Assembly: GCA_020638855.1 (NCBI GenBank)
Contig: JACKHT010000001.1
Coordinates: forward strand, 609,829 to 673,828
Direction of reading: 5' to 3'
DNA: 64,000 nucleotides
DNA from: Planctomycetota bacterium
GTDB lineage: Bacteria > Planctomycetota > UBA1135 > GCA-002686595
Within the stretch, counting starts at the first letter, position 1. Every line of letters begins with the position of its first letter. The notes below the pieces were generated by a model. The model was not told where the DNA came from. It made no database searches and saw only the letters and a list, made by a program, of their open reading frames with translations. This document shows positions 26,290 through 41,579 of this stretch, one piece after another. Position numbers and translations under genes: made by a program.

Positions 26290-26889
26290 GTGGAAGCGAG
26301 CATACTCAACGAAGAAACCCTGGTCCTCAACCGGTCGTGGGTCGCCATCACGACCACTTCGGTGCGCGATGCGCTGACCATGTTGTTCACGGGCAATGCG
26401 CGGGCGATCCAACCGGACACCTACGAGACGTTTGGGTTCGACTCCTGGAGCGCCTTGGCGATCCCGCCCCACGCTCCCTGCGTCCGCACGGTGTCGATGC
26501 GCATTCGCATCCCGGAAGTCGTGGTCCTGACCCGCTACGGAGGCGTCCCGCGCATGACGCCTAGCTTCTCGCGACGCAACCTGTTCCTGCGCGACACGAA
26601 CACCTGCCAGTATTGCGGGAAGCGACCGGGAACCAAGGAACTGACCATCGACCACGTCTTGCCGCGAAGCCGGGGAGGTCTCTCTTCGTGGGCCAACTGC
26701 GTGCTGGCCTGCGTCGATTGCAACCGGCGTAAGGCCAACAGGCTGCCTTCGGAGGCCTCGATGATCCTGCTCAAGAAGCCGGCCTGCCCGGCCTGGACCC
26801 CGATCATGGAAGTCCCCCTGATGCGCGTGCGCCAGTCCTGGAAGAAGTTCGTCAGCGATAGCTACTGGAACGCCACCCTCGAGGCGTAG
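26290..26889 (+). CDS. HNH endonuclease family protein
   Basis: 199 residues from a GTG start. The C-terminal half holds a full HNH motif: C106-x-x-C109, D121-H122 in TIDHVLPRSRGG, N136, C141-x-x-C144 and N145. The two Cys pairs should bind zinc and the DH/N residues a catalytic metal. The N-terminal part (LVLNRSWVAI, ALTMLFTGNARAI) is the usual start of a widespread group of stand-alone bacterial HNH proteins of unknown target. No restriction or phage genes are nearby, so a domesticated role in DNA handling is more likely than a mobile element. An upstream start at 26230 is less likely. Confidence 0.88.
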   Translation: MEASILNEETLVLNRSWVAITTTSVRDALTMLFTGNARAIQPDTYETFGFDSWSALAIPPHAPCVRTVSMRIRIPEVVVLTRYGGVPRMTPSFSRRNLFLRDTNTCQYCGKRPGTKELTIDHVLPRSRGGLSSWANCVLACVDCNRRKANRLPSEASMILLKKPACPAWTPIMEVPLMRVRQSWKKFVSDSYWNATLEA

Positions 26890-26903
26890 ATCGGCCGTGT
26901 CCC

Positions 26904-26920
26904 CCCGGGCTGCGCCCGGG
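26904..26920 (+). terminator. Short GC hairpin after the HNH gene
   Basis: CCCGGGC (26904-26910) and GCCCGGG (26914-26920) form a 7-bp stem with a 3-base loop, 14 bases after the stop. No T tract follows, so termination is only possible. Confidence 0.35.
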
Positions 26921-26965
26921 CTCCAAGGAAGCCCTCAATCCTGTTGAAGCGGCCTCGGCGAGACG

Positions 26966-26971
26966 TACCCT
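26966..26971 (+). promoter_or_regulatory. Candidate -10 box (TACCCT) seven bases before the AI-2E transporter
   Basis: TACCCT fits TANNNT loosely and stands seven bases before ATG 26979, the same spacing as at selO, the DUF885 gene and the glycosyltransferase gene. It is weak on its own and gains support only from the shared position. Confidence 0.25.
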
Positions 26972-26978
26972 GGAAGGC

Positions 26979-28115
26979 ATGATCCGTCCGACCCGCACCC
27001 ACAACCTGCTCCTGGGATTGATCGCCACCATCCTGGCGGGCTGGGTCCTTCATACGGGGGCCACCATCATCCAACCGATCGTGATCGCGTTGTTGTTGGC
27101 CATCATGCTCCAGCCGGTGGTCGTGCTCCTTTCGCGCTTTGGCATACCGCCCGCGGCGACCGTCTTGGTCTTGACCGTGTTGCTCTTCATGGGACTGGTG
27201 CAACTGGGGCTTTTGCTGCAGGCCAACGTGGTCGGATTCTTGGGCAAGGACAGCGTCAGCCCCGCCATCGAAGCTGCCCAAGCCACGCTGGAGGCGGGGC
27301 AACGGAGCGTGGGAGGTTGGCAGAAAATCCAGATGCATCTCTCCAACCGCATGGGCGAATGGAACTTGCCTAGCCCAGTGCGCGCCTACCTGCAGAATGC
27401 CATCGAAGAGGTCAATTTGTCGGGTTTGGCCCAGGGCTTGGCGCTTTCGAGCTTTGGCTTCATGAAGGGGCTCGTGCTGGTTTTGATCTACATGGTGTTC
27501 ATCTTCGCGGAGCAAGCCATCTTCCGCCGCAAGATCTTGGCCATCGCTGGGGACCGACGCGAAGAGGCGGCCGAAATCCTGAGCACCATCGGGCGGGGCA
27601 TCCAGAAGTACCTGGGCGTCAAGACGATCATCTCGTTCCTCACCGGAGCCCTGTGCTATTCGGTGCTGCAAGCCCTCGACATCCCGTACTCGCTGTTGTT
27701 TGGGTTGCTGACCTTCCTGCTCAACTACATCCCGACCTTTGGCAGCATCATCGCCGGGTTGTTCCCGACGGTGACGGCGCTCACTTTGGACGACAGCATC
27801 ACCAAGGTTCCGATCGTGGTGGCTACCTACCTTGCGGTCAACTTGACCCTTGGCTCGTTCATCGAGCCCCGCATTCTGGGTAGGGAGCTCAACCTGTCCC
27901 CGCTCGTGGTCGTGATCTCGGTGGTCGTGTGGGCCGGACTTTGGGGAGTCGTAGGTGGTTTCCTCGCGGTTCCCCTGACCGCCGCCTTGCAGATCACCCT
28001 GGCCAGCAACGATTCGACCCGCCCTATCGCGGTCATGTTGGGCAGCGGTCCGCCCCGCAAACCGGGCCGGATGCGCAAAATCCTGCCGTCGCTCGGGGCC
28101 GATCCCGAGGAGTAG
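26979..28115 (+). CDS. AI-2E family transporter (PerM/YdiK type membrane protein)
   Basis: 378 residues with about eight membrane helices. Typical family stretches are PIVIALLLAIMLQPVV near the N terminus, the long cytoplasmic loop at about 85-160 and LLFGLLTFLLNYIPTFGS. SFIEPRILGRELNLSPL near the C terminus completes the pattern. The family includes exporters of the quorum signal AI-2 (TqsA) and Na+/H+ antiporters, so the substrate cannot be assigned. The gene stands alone, 131 bases before the ArsR-type regulator. Confidence 0.9.
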   Translation: MIRPTRTHNLLLGLIATILAGWVLHTGATIIQPIVIALLLAIMLQPVVVLLSRFGIPPAATVLVLTVLLFMGLVQLGLLLQANVVGFLGKDSVSPAIEAAQATLEAGQRSVGGWQKIQMHLSNRMGEWNLPSPVRAYLQNAIEEVNLSGLAQGLALSSFGFMKGLVLVLIYMVFIFAEQAIFRRKILAIAGDRREEAAEILSTIGRGIQKYLGVKTIISFLTGALCYSVLQALDIPYSLLFGLLTFLLNYIPTFGSIIAGLFPTVTALTLDDSITKVPIVVATYLAVNLTLGSFIEPRILGRELNLSPLVVVISVVVWAGLWGVVGGFLAVPLTAALQITLASNDSTRPIAVMLGSGPPRKPGRMRKILPSLGADPEE

Positions 28116-28230
28116 CCCGGGGACCTCGGCCCGCGGCATGGCCCATCCTGGGGCTCCAGGGGCCTATGAAACTACCGTGAACGGAAGATTTTCGGGGATT
28201 TCCTAAGCCCGCGCGGCCTTTGGATCGAAT

Positions 28231-28240
28231 AATCTAGATT
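28231..28240 (+). promoter_or_regulatory. Palindrome AATCTAGATT before the ArsR-metH operon
   Basis: A perfect 10-base palindrome ends five bases before the ATG of the ArsR-type gene. It overlaps possible -10 hexamers (TAATCT and TAGATT). ArsR regulators bind short AT-rich palindromes over promoters, so this is a plausible autoregulatory operator. Confidence 0.4.
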
Positions 28241-28245
28241 CCACG

Positions 28246-29195
28246 ATGGATCTAGCCTCCACCACCCGCCTGATCAAAGCCCTGGGGGACGAAACCCGGC
28301 TGCGGCTCCTACACCTGTGCTCGCTAGGCGAGCTCTCGGTGTCGGAGATGATGGAGATCTTGAACATGGGTCAAAGCCGGGTTTCGACCCAACTGACCCT
28401 GCTTAAAGAGGTCGGATTGCTCCAGGACCGTCGACTGGGGCGTCGCAGCCTCTACAGCCTGGGTCCCGCTGCCAAGGGCGAACCGGTGGATAGCTTGCTT
28501 GCGGGTCACAGCGAAACGATCGAGTTCCGGGACGATGTGGCCGGCTGGGAGGCCCTCCTGCAGCGCAAGGAACAGGAGTCCAAAAGCTACTTCGATCGGG
28601 TGGCTTCGACCTTTGGCGAACAGGAACTGCCGGGGCGAACCTGGGAGGGCTTGGCCCGAGCCCTCCTGCACTTGGCCCCCCGCGCCCGATATGTGGACCT
28701 AGGGATCGGCGATGGCCTGTTGACCCTGATGCTGGCCGAAGTGGCCGCGCAGGTCACCGCCGTCGACCTCTCCCCCGAGATGCTCAGCCAATTGCAATTG
28801 CGCGCGCAGAAGCGCGGGTTCTCCAACATCCGCTATGTCGAAGGTCGCATCGAGGCTTTGCCCTTGGATGACGCCCAATTCGACGTGGCCGTATTGAGCC
28901 AAGCGTTGCATCACACCGACGATCCGCAAACGACCCTCGAAGAAGCCCGCCGCGTGCTGGTGCCCGGCGGAACCTTGATCGTGATCGATCTCTTGGCCCA
29001 CAACGAGGATTGGGTGCGCGAACGCCTCCAACACCGACTGTTGGGATTTACCGAACCCGAACTGGAGCAACGGCTCCAACAGGCGGGCTTTGACCATGTG
29101 CGCGTATCCCGCGTCGCGCGCGACCCCAGCCCGCCCCACTTCATGACGTTGCTCGCCACTGGAATCGCGAGCGCCGTGCCTGCCATCCATTCGCT

Positions 29196-29199
<4 letters not shown>
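28246..29199 (+). CDS. ArsR-family regulator fused to a SAM-dependent methyltransferase
   Basis: 317 residues. Residues about 1-75 are an ArsR winged helix, with KALGDETRLRLLHL and the recognition helix near 44-55 (QSRVSTQLTLLK). Residues about 110-300 are a class I methyltransferase: D151-L-G-I-G-D-G157 binds SAM, then VTAVDLSPEML, LPLDDAQFDV and LVPGGTLIVID. No metal-binding Cys of metalloregulators is seen, so the SAM fold may be the sensor. The gene overlaps metH by ATGA. A regulator that reads SAM or S-adenosylhomocysteine and controls methionine synthase is the simplest reading. It is inference, by analogy to the ArsR-type regulator SahR of methionine metabolism. Confidence 0.9.
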
Positions 29200-32909
<3,710 letters not shown>

Positions 32910-32995
32910 CTCCGGTGAACGAGAAGGCTCCACCTAAGCGGGCGCCCGGGTGCGCAGGCTTGGGGGGGCCCCGACTAGGAATGCGGAATTGCCGT

Positions 32996-33034
32996 GTCTC
33001 AGGCGTACACCGCGGGTGTGCTCAACCCTGAGAC
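32996..33034 (+). terminator. Two-tier hairpin downstream of metH
   Basis: An outer 8-bp stem (32996-33003 with 33027-33034) encloses an inner stem of about 7 bp (33005-33011 with 33015-33021) with a 3-base loop. It lies 87 bases after the metH stop. There is no T tract. A terminator is the best guess. Confidence 0.45.
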
Positions 33035-33116
33035 GCCGGACATTCGAACGAGTATCGACAAGGTAGAAGCCTAGGATTGGCCCCGTCAGCCGTCCTTCGT
33101 CCCCGACTACCTCTCC

Positions 33117-33830
33117 GTGCGACTTCCCCTACCTGCGCCAACCCTGCTTGAGTCCTGGCAAACGCTTTGGCTTCGCTTGCAGCATCGTGTCCGGCATCCT
33201 CGCCACGCCGAAACGCTGATCGAGCTGCGGGAGTGGTACTGGGACGGTGCCGCCGAAGAGCTGTCGGATGCGGCCGCTCGCGCACTCCACCAGGACTGCG
33301 AAGCCGCTGCGAACTTTGAAGCTCTTTTGGCCATGGACATGGACAGCGGTGGCGACCAAAGCGCGGTTGCGCACATGCTCGCCCGCGAGGAGCTGAGCGA
33401 ACAGGAGATCCGCCTGTTGCGCGGAGCGTTGCAATCCCGCCTGCGGATCATGCACTTCGAACCGTGTGGGGAGCTGGGCCTGCAGAAGGCCATCGACCGC
33501 AACTCGGGGCAATCGTTTTGGATCGAGAGCGGCTCGTGGCCCGTTCCGATCGAAGGCCATCGCGATTACCTGGTGCGCATCGTCGCCTTCGCGAGCATCG
33601 CCTTGGTGGCCGGTCCTTGCTTCCCGCTCCCCAGCGAGCGCAGCCATCCCTTGCGGCGCGAGGCCGAAGACATGCTGGCCGCCCTGATGCGCGTTCCGGG
33701 AGCCGGACTGCGCTGCCAACGGGAGAGTTGTTTGGTGGATTTCCACCACCAATGGGCCGCCGAACGCTTCGGGGATTTGGAAGGTGACGTGGTGCTGTCG
33801 CCGCCCTTCACGCTCTTGCGCGGCGCCTGA
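33117..33830 (+). CDS. Hypothetical protein
   Basis: 237 residues from GTG. I recognise no family. The sequence is helix-rich with a run of Ala, Arg and Glu, an AREELSEQEIRLLRGAL stretch around 90-105, and one moderately hydrophobic segment (about 151-165). No signal peptide is present, so it is probably cytoplasmic. Codon use and GC match the neighbours. Its stop and the stop of the convergent acyltransferase gene abut in a TGATCA palindrome, so the two genes have no gap. The reading frame is supported by the absence of a better overlapping frame. Confidence 0.6.
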   Translation: MRLPLPAPTLLESWQTLWLRLQHRVRHPRHAETLIELREWYWDGAAEELSDAAARALHQDCEAAANFEALLAMDMDSGGDQSAVAHMLAREELSEQEIRLLRGALQSRLRIMHFEPCGELGLQKAIDRNSGQSFWIESGSWPVPIEGHRDYLVRIVAFASIALVAGPCFPLPSERSHPLRREAEDMLAALMRVPGAGLRCQRESCLVDFHHQWAAERFGDLEGDVVLSPPFTLLRGA

Positions 33831-34825
33831 TCAGCGTCCGCGGCCGAGCGAATCGAGGATCGGCTCGGGCCCAGCCTGGCGCTGGGTGAAGGCGGCGCGC
33901 GAATCGATGCCTTGCCAGCGCTCTTGGATCAACACTTGGCCGCAAATGCCGCCCAGGGTGTTGCCCGGACCCAAGAGCACCAGCCGATCAGGGGCGTATT
34001 CCTTGAGCGCCGTCACGATGCTGGCGGTCAAGTTGTACGGCTGGGTGACTTGAGCCCCCAAGGTATAGGCCCGCAGCTTGTGCAAGTCGCTGGACCAGGG
34101 CGACCAGGCCATGCCGCGACCGTCGACCAAAGGAACCTGGGGCAAGCCAAACTGCAGCCCCTGCAAATGCCGCTGCGCGTCGTCTGCGACCCCCTGCGCC
34201 AAGGGCGTGTGGTAGGGACCGTGTTGCGCCAAGCGCAGCGGGTAGTTCACACCGCCCTGCTGTACGGGGGGCAAGGCCTTGCGCAAAGCGGCCAGCCCGG
34301 CCTCATCGCCCGCCAAGACCGTGTAGCCCGCCAAATGGATCGACGGAAAGGCCTGGCCAGGAAGCGCTTCGAGCGCCACGCGAACCGCCGCTTCGCGCTC
34401 GGGCACAAGGACCCAGTCCTCATCCACCAACGGGTAGATCAGTTGCCCGCCGCTGACGCCCTTCTCCTGCAAGAGCGCCATGTGCTGCACCAAGCGGAAC
34501 CCGTCCTCGAAGCTCAAGGCTCCGCCGACAGCCAACGCCGTGTACCAACCCATCGAGTTGCCCAGCACGCACACCGCCTCGCCCGTCGTCTGAACCCGCT
34601 CCACGTCGAGCATCGACACTACGTAGATCAACGCAGACACGTTGGCGGGGCGCAGGTGCGCGGCGGGCACGAACTTGGGAGCTTGGTCCAGGGCCACGAG
34701 CGACTCCAGCCCGAATTCCCCTCGCAGCTTTTCCGCCGTAAGGACCAGCGGGTGTTCGGCGGGCAGCGAGCCCAGCGAAGCCTCCGTGTACGAACCCCGG
34801 CCGGGGCAGACCAACGCAAGACGGG

Positions 34826-34829
<4 letters not shown>
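33831..34829 (-). CDS. FabD-like acyltransferase (malonyl-CoA:ACP transacylase family)
   Basis: 332 residues from ATG at 34827-34829, inside an ATGA overlap with the E1 gene. The acyltransferase nucleophile elbow is G90-N-S92-M-G94 and the catalytic His is probably H207 in AQHGPYHTPLA. Other marks are VCPGRGSY at the start and GPGNTLGG near the end. FabD proteins move malonyl groups from CoA to acyl carrier protein. The sequence around the active site (SMGWY in place of the usual SLGEY) and the lack of fab genes nearby make a different acyl substrate possible. Coupling to a fused 2-oxoacid dehydrogenase E1 suggests the two act on the same acyl group. Confidence 0.8.
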
Positions 34830-37114
<2,285 letters not shown>

Positions 37115-37184
37115 GGGCGGGGCGACCGAAGTCCGGAGAGCCTAGCAGGGGCCCTGGCCCATACAACCTTGCACACGCCGGAAG

Positions 37185-37241
37185 CCCTGGGCCCGGGTCC
37201 CCGTGCCCCATTCAAGGGCGCCGGGGCCTCCGGGCCCAGGG
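37185..37241 (-). terminator. GC-rich hairpin after the dinB-like gene
   Basis: Bases 37185-37196 pair perfectly with 37230-37241 (12 bp) and the loop holds further CCCC/GGGG pairing. It lies 8 bases beyond the stop of the DinB gene on the minus strand. No T tract is present. Confidence 0.55.
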
Positions 37242-37248
37242 TCCGATC

Positions 37249-37755
37249 CTAGCGCGCGTAGGCGGTCGAAAACCCGGGGGCGTCGCGCTCGGCCATCTTC
37301 TCAAGCCGGTTGGCCACCTGGGTCAGGTGCAACGCATCATGGCACACCCAGGAGGCCAAAAGGTCGCCGCCACGGATGGGGTCCTTGCCTGCCCGCTCGT
37401 GCACCTCGGTCCACATGGCGGTGCCCAGGGTCTTGAGCCAGGCGATGTTGCGGGCGCGCTCCATCTCGAACTGCTGCAACGCCTTTTGGAAGTTCTGCTC
37501 GTTGAAGCCCTGCTCTTGGACGCGCCCTTCGGGATCGATGGGCACCCAAACCTTGCGCGGGTCCTTGAGCAACGACTCGAGCCGCACCCGGAAATCATCG
37601 CGGTCTTCGACGGCCAAGTGGCACACGATTTCCAGGATTGACCAGCCTCCATCGGGGGGTCGCCAACGGGCATCCGAATCGGAGAGCCCTTCCAGAAGGT
37701 GCCTCAGCCCCCTAGCGAAGAAAGCCAAGCGGCCAATGAGTAGGTCGGGGTTCAT
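37249..37755 (-). CDS. DinB family protein
   Basis: 168 residues from ATG at 37753-37755; a TTG 13 codons earlier is less likely. The DinB four-helix bundle is indicated by the WSILEIVCHLAVEDRDDF stretch with H47 and by a late HDALHLTQVANRL stretch with two His. In the family three His bind a divalent metal. Members include thiol-dependent transferases (bacillithiol or mycothiol) and many damage-induced proteins without known reaction. The gene stands alone on the minus strand, with a hairpin downstream and a 331-base divergent region upstream. Confidence 0.85.
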   Translation of the reverse strand: MNPDLLIGRLAFFARGLRHLLEGLSDSDARWRPPDGGWSILEIVCHLAVEDRDDFRVRLESLLKDPRKVWVPIDPEGRVQEQGFNEQNFQKALQQFEMERARNIAWLKTLGTAMWTEVHERAGKDPIRGGDLLASWVCHDALHLTQVANRLEKMAERDAPGFSTAYAR

Positions 37756-38086
37756 GGTGGGATGTGGGCCCGGCGGGGCCGCTGCAGAGTCCAATCGAAT
37801 CCCTGCTTTAGGAGCCCCACCCTACCAATGGAAGGGCCGATCTCGGGCTTTGGAGCGCGAGAATGCCCCGATCGGGACGCTCTTGTCCCTGGGAACGGGC
37901 AAATCGGGTTGAATCAAAAGGGGTGAGGTTCGAATCGGATTGCGTCGACGTACCCTGTGGGGAGTCGCGAGCCACAGTGCCCGTCCGCCCCGTCCCGATT
38001 CGGAGCGCACCGAGGGCCCCTTCCAGCGTCCCCGAGTCGGTCCCTCGGGGGCCAGGAAATCGCAGAAACCCTAGTCCCCTACCGCC
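37756..38086. other. Divergent intergenic region, no gene seen
   Basis: 331 bases between the start of the DinB gene (minus) and a coiled-coil membrane protein gene (plus). It should contain promoters for both. I see no convincing -35/-10 pair, no RNA structure and no conserved reading frame. Confidence 0.5.
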
Positions 38087-38806
38087 ATGCGCTTTTTCCT
38101 CGTACTGATCCTCGCCACCCTGACTGGAATCGCGGGCTGGTGGACGGTGTTCCTCAAGGGCCAGATCGATGGGTTCCACCAGGATCTGGAGGCCAAGAAC
38201 GAAGAGATCGCCAAGCTCAACGATGACCTGGAGGTCAGCGAGGCCAAACGCCGTGAGTTGGAGCTCTCCAACCACCTGCTCAAGATCGACCATCGGGTGG
38301 CGCGCATCCAGGTGGTCGAGCAAGGCCCCGACCCCGAAAACCCAGAGCACGAGCTCACCACGATCCGCTTCCAAGAGCTGGACGAAGCGGGAGCCCCGAT
38401 CGATGAAGGCCAACTGATCACTGTGGAAGGCAACAAGGTCTACCTCGAAACCCTGGTCATCAAATTCGAGGACCAGTACATCGAGGGTGGCGACTTCCTA
38501 CGCGGATCCTCGGTCTGCTTGTTCAAGCGCGTGTTCGGGGAAGAGCAAAAGCCCTCGGAAGGACATCCGATCGACTCGAAGGGCGTCCACCCGCACCCGT
38601 ATGCCAACTCGGGAGATGGCGCGGACGACCTGTACTATGCCGAGCTGTGGCAGCGCTTCTGGGATTACGCCAACGACCCCGAACTGGCGGAGGCCAAAGG
38701 CGTTCGCACCATGCACGGGGAAGCTCCGTTTGTGCAAACCAAGCCGGGCAAGGTGTATCGAGTTGAGCTTCGGGCCTCGGGAGGCCTCTCCATCACCCCG
38801 GAGTAA
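38087..38806 (+). CDS. Membrane-anchored coiled-coil protein, unknown function
   Basis: 239 residues. One N-terminal hydrophobic segment (about 2-22) anchors the protein. A charged heptad-like stretch at about 30-65 (DLEAKNEEIAKLNDDLEV) predicts a coiled coil. The remainder, about 70-239, is probably a beta-rich soluble domain outside the membrane, with no recognised family. It precedes tamB by 37 bases on the same strand, so it may be expressed with tamB and tamA. A role in envelope assembly would fit the context only. Confidence 0.7.
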   Translation: MRFFLVLILATLTGIAGWWTVFLKGQIDGFHQDLEAKNEEIAKLNDDLEVSEAKRRELELSNHLLKIDHRVARIQVVEQGPDPENPEHELTTIRFQELDEAGAPIDEGQLITVEGNKVYLETLVIKFEDQYIEGGDFLRGSSVCLFKRVFGEEQKPSEGHPIDSKGVHPHPYANSGDGADDLYYAELWQRFWDYANDPELAEAKGVRTMHGEAPFVQTKPGKVYRVELRASGGLSITPE

Positions 38807-38843
38807 CCCGGGTCGGGGTACGCTGGGACCCCGCTGACCGAGC

Positions 38844-41579
38844 ATGCCCAATGTCCGCAAACGACCGCGCGCTCGGCGCCTTCTCCGTTGGGTCCTCCGT
38901 GGCTTAGGAGCCTTGGCCCTGCTGCTGGTAGCGGTGGTCTTGTTGCCGAACCGCACCCTGAACCCGGCCCTACGCTGGGTGGGACCCAAGATCGCGGGCT
39001 GGGCCGGGTGGGACCTGCGCATCGGAAGCCTGTCGGGAGCGCCTTGGTCGACTTGGGTGGTGAAAGGCCTAAGCCTGCGCGCCCGATCGGGCGCGGGCAG
39101 TTTTGCCATCGAGCACCTGGAAGAGGCCCAAGTCCAGTGGCAGGGTTCGATTCTGGGGGTTCCCGGCCTGCACAACGTAGCCCAACTCTACGCACGGGGT
39201 GGAGACATCCGCATCGACCTTAGGCCTTCGTCCGAGCCTGTGCCCGACTCCTCCTCGGAACCGTTCGACCCCACGACGTTGCCCGATTTGGACCTGGATC
39301 GCATCGCGCTCGAATTGGATTTGGGTTCCGCAGGCACGGTCACGGTGCACGATGCGCGGGCGGGGTTGCGGGCCCCGGGCAACTCGGGGAAACGCGCAGC
39401 CAGCGTGCGCCTTGACGGCGTGCAATGGGCGCGACCCGGACACCCCACCGAAGCGGTGCGCGTGGAAGCGACCTTGGATCTGGATCATGACTCGGTGGAT
39501 GTGGCCGAAGCCACCGCGTTCCATCCCAAGCGCGGGCAGCTGGCGACCCAGGGGCACTTCGCTTGGCCTGCCGACCAAGGCTTTCAGGCCGAGTTCCAAG
39601 CCCGTTGGAACGAAGGTCACTTTGGCGATTTGGAAGCCATCCAGCTGAACCTGCAGGGCAGCTGGTGCGAGGAAACCCTGCGGGTCGCACAGGTGGATGG
39701 AACCGCAAGCGGCGGGGTCAGCTTGCATGGCACCGACCTGGCGATCGACTTTTCAGAGACCGATCCGTGGAAGAATCTCCGGGGCGAACTCGTGGCCGGC
39801 GCGGACAGCCTCGGACAATCCTATGCTCAACTGACCGGCGACGAACCGCTCCCGCTGGGCCTTGTGCGCTTGGAAGCCCAACGCACAACCGGCCCGCTCC
39901 AGGTCCAACACCTCGCGCTCGAAGTGATCCTTCCGGACTGGCAGCGGCCACTCCAAGTTCGTGCGTCGGGTTCGGTGGATTTCACCGATCCCGCCTGGCC
40001 GCTGCAAGCCAAGGGTGACTTGGACTTCGGCACGGGGAACGTACAGCTCCAGAAGGGCCTGATCATCGAAGGCTCCGACCTGACGGCTCAATTCGACCTC
40101 GCGGGCCCGTGGTTGACCCCCTCGGGAACTTGCCGGGTGGAGCGAGCCGCGTTTGCCTGCCAGCCGCTCGATCAACCGGCATACCAGGGGACCCTGCGGG
40201 GCAACGTGGTCTTGACCGAGGGTGCCTTGGCTTTGGAAAGCACCGTGCTCGAACTGCAAGAAAAGACCCAGTCCCTGGGAAGCTTGTCGCTGCAAGGCGC
40301 GGCAGGATCGGTGCAAGCATGGATCGACCATCCGACCCGAGTCCCCGTGGACTTGAACGCGGGCCTGGATTTGGCGCGCCTGGCCGTGGTGGCCGACTGG
40401 ACCAACTGGGTCCGCCGAATCGATGGCAACGCCTCGGGCCGCGTCCACGTCCAAAGCGATGGTTCCGAGTGGATCTGGGATGGCCGCTTGGATGTGGTGG
40501 CTCCCAACATGCGCTTGTCCACGGGCCCCTCTTGGAGCGAAGTTCGTGGTAGCTGCATCTTCCCCGGTACGCCGCAAGCCAACGTGGAAATCTCGGGGAT
40601 CTACGGAGGAGCACCCGTCACGCTCACCGGCAACGCTCGCTTCGAGCCCGGACCGATCCCCATGGATTGGCACTTGGTTGCCACGGGCATCCCCCTGGTT
40701 CGAACACCCGAAGCGAGGATCCGCGCCAATCTGGACTTGACGCTTCACGGCACGGCCGATGCCGCCAAGGTGCGCGGCGAAGCGGTGCTCGCCTATGGCC
40801 AACTCGAACACGACTTCGATTTGCCGGGCAAGCTGTTTTCGCTTTTGGAGGGGCAGTCGTCGGGTTCGGGAGCTCCTCCGCAATCGCTGGCCTTGGAGTG
40901 GACCGTGCCTGCGGGGTGGGACGTCGATGTGGAACTGCGCAGCGAGGAACCGATCGCGGTGGTTTCCGACTTGGCCAAGACCACGCTTTCGGTCCAAGGA
41001 CGGTTGATCGCACGCTCTTCGCGGCTGTTCCCCGAGGGCAACGTCGCCATCGGGAGCGGCCAAGTCAGCCTCCCCGGTGCCACCCTGCGCTGGCAGCAAG
41101 GATTGTTGTTGCTGCCCCAGGGGGGCGGCGAGCCCACCATCGAGGCATCGGGAACCACCCGACTTGCCGGCTACGACGTGACCGTACGGCTGCACGGACC
41201 GCTCCGGGAGCCCGTACTGGAAATCACTTCGATTCCCTCGCGCCCACGTTACGACTTGCTCGTCTTGTTGATGACCGGCGAACTGCCTGGGGACCGCGAT
41301 TTGGGTCGAACCACGCAGAGCTTGTCGGTCTACTTGGCCAAGGACTTGTTGCGCCGCTGGTTGGGATCGAGCGGAGGAAGCGATGAGGACAGCTTGATCC
41401 AACGCTTGGAAATCACCGTAGGCCGCGAGGTTTCGGAGTCAGGGCAAGGCACTTTGGAGGCGATGTTCCGCTTGCAGGGTGCCGCAGATGGCAGCGGGAA
41501 AGCGATTTGGATCACCGCCGAACGCGACCGCTACGAGGACATGAACTTTGGGCTTCGTTTTGTGTTGAGGCCTCGATGA
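38844..41579 (+). CDS. tamB: TamB-like translocation and assembly module protein
   Basis: 911 residues. An N-terminal membrane helix (about 17-34) precedes an AsmA/TamB-type start (LRIGSLSGAPWSTWVVKGL). A long run of short alternating beta strands follows. The C-terminal part shows the TamB (DUF490) signature, including a SRPRYDLLVLLMTGELP-like stretch and a terminal strand ending GLRFVLRPR. TamB forms a groove bridging inner and outer membranes and is thought to move lipids or outer-membrane proteins. It ends in an ATGA overlap with a BamA/TamA-type gene. It is shorter than E. coli TamB (about 1,259). Confidence 0.88.
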   Translation: MPNVRKRPRARRLLRWVLRGLGALALLLVAVVLLPNRTLNPALRWVGPKIAGWAGWDLRIGSLSGAPWSTWVVKGLSLRARSGAGSFAIEHLEEAQVQWQGSILGVPGLHNVAQLYARGGDIRIDLRPSSEPVPDSSSEPFDPTTLPDLDLDRIALELDLGSAGTVTVHDARAGLRAPGNSGKRAASVRLDGVQWARPGHPTEAVRVEATLDLDHDSVDVAEATAFHPKRGQLATQGHFAWPADQGFQAEFQARWNEGHFGDLEAIQLNLQGSWCEETLRVAQVDGTASGGVSLHGTDLAIDFSETDPWKNLRGELVAGADSLGQSYAQLTGDEPLPLGLVRLEAQRTTGPLQVQHLALEVILPDWQRPLQVRASGSVDFTDPAWPLQAKGDLDFGTGNVQLQKGLIIEGSDLTAQFDLAGPWLTPSGTCRVERAAFACQPLDQPAYQGTLRGNVVLTEGALALESTVLELQEKTQSLGSLSLQGAAGSVQAWIDHPTRVPVDLNAGLDLARLAVVADWTNWVRRIDGNASGRVHVQSDGSEWIWDGRLDVVAPNMRLSTGPSWSEVRGSCIFPGTPQANVEISGIYGGAPVTLTGNARFEPGPIPMDWHLVATGIPLVRTPEARIRANLDLTLHGTADAAKVRGEAVLAYGQLEHDFDLPGKLFSLLEGQSSGSGAPPQSLALEWTVPAGWDVDVELRSEEPIAVVSDLAKTTLSVQGRLIARSSRLFPEGNVAIGSGQVSLPGATLRWQQGLLLLPQGGGEPTIEASGTTRLAGYDVTVRLHGPLREPVLEITSIPSRPRYDLLVLLMTGELPGDRDLGRTTQSLSVYLAKDLLRRWLGSSGGSDEDSLIQRLEITVGREVSESGQGTLEAMFRLQGAADGSGKAIWITAERDRYEDMNFGLRFVLRPR

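Noticed and set aside
28116..28245. Cobalamin or SAM riboswitch before the ArsR-metH operon
   Set aside because: The gap is only 130 bases and I find no B12 box or SAM-type core; the palindrome near the start explains control better.
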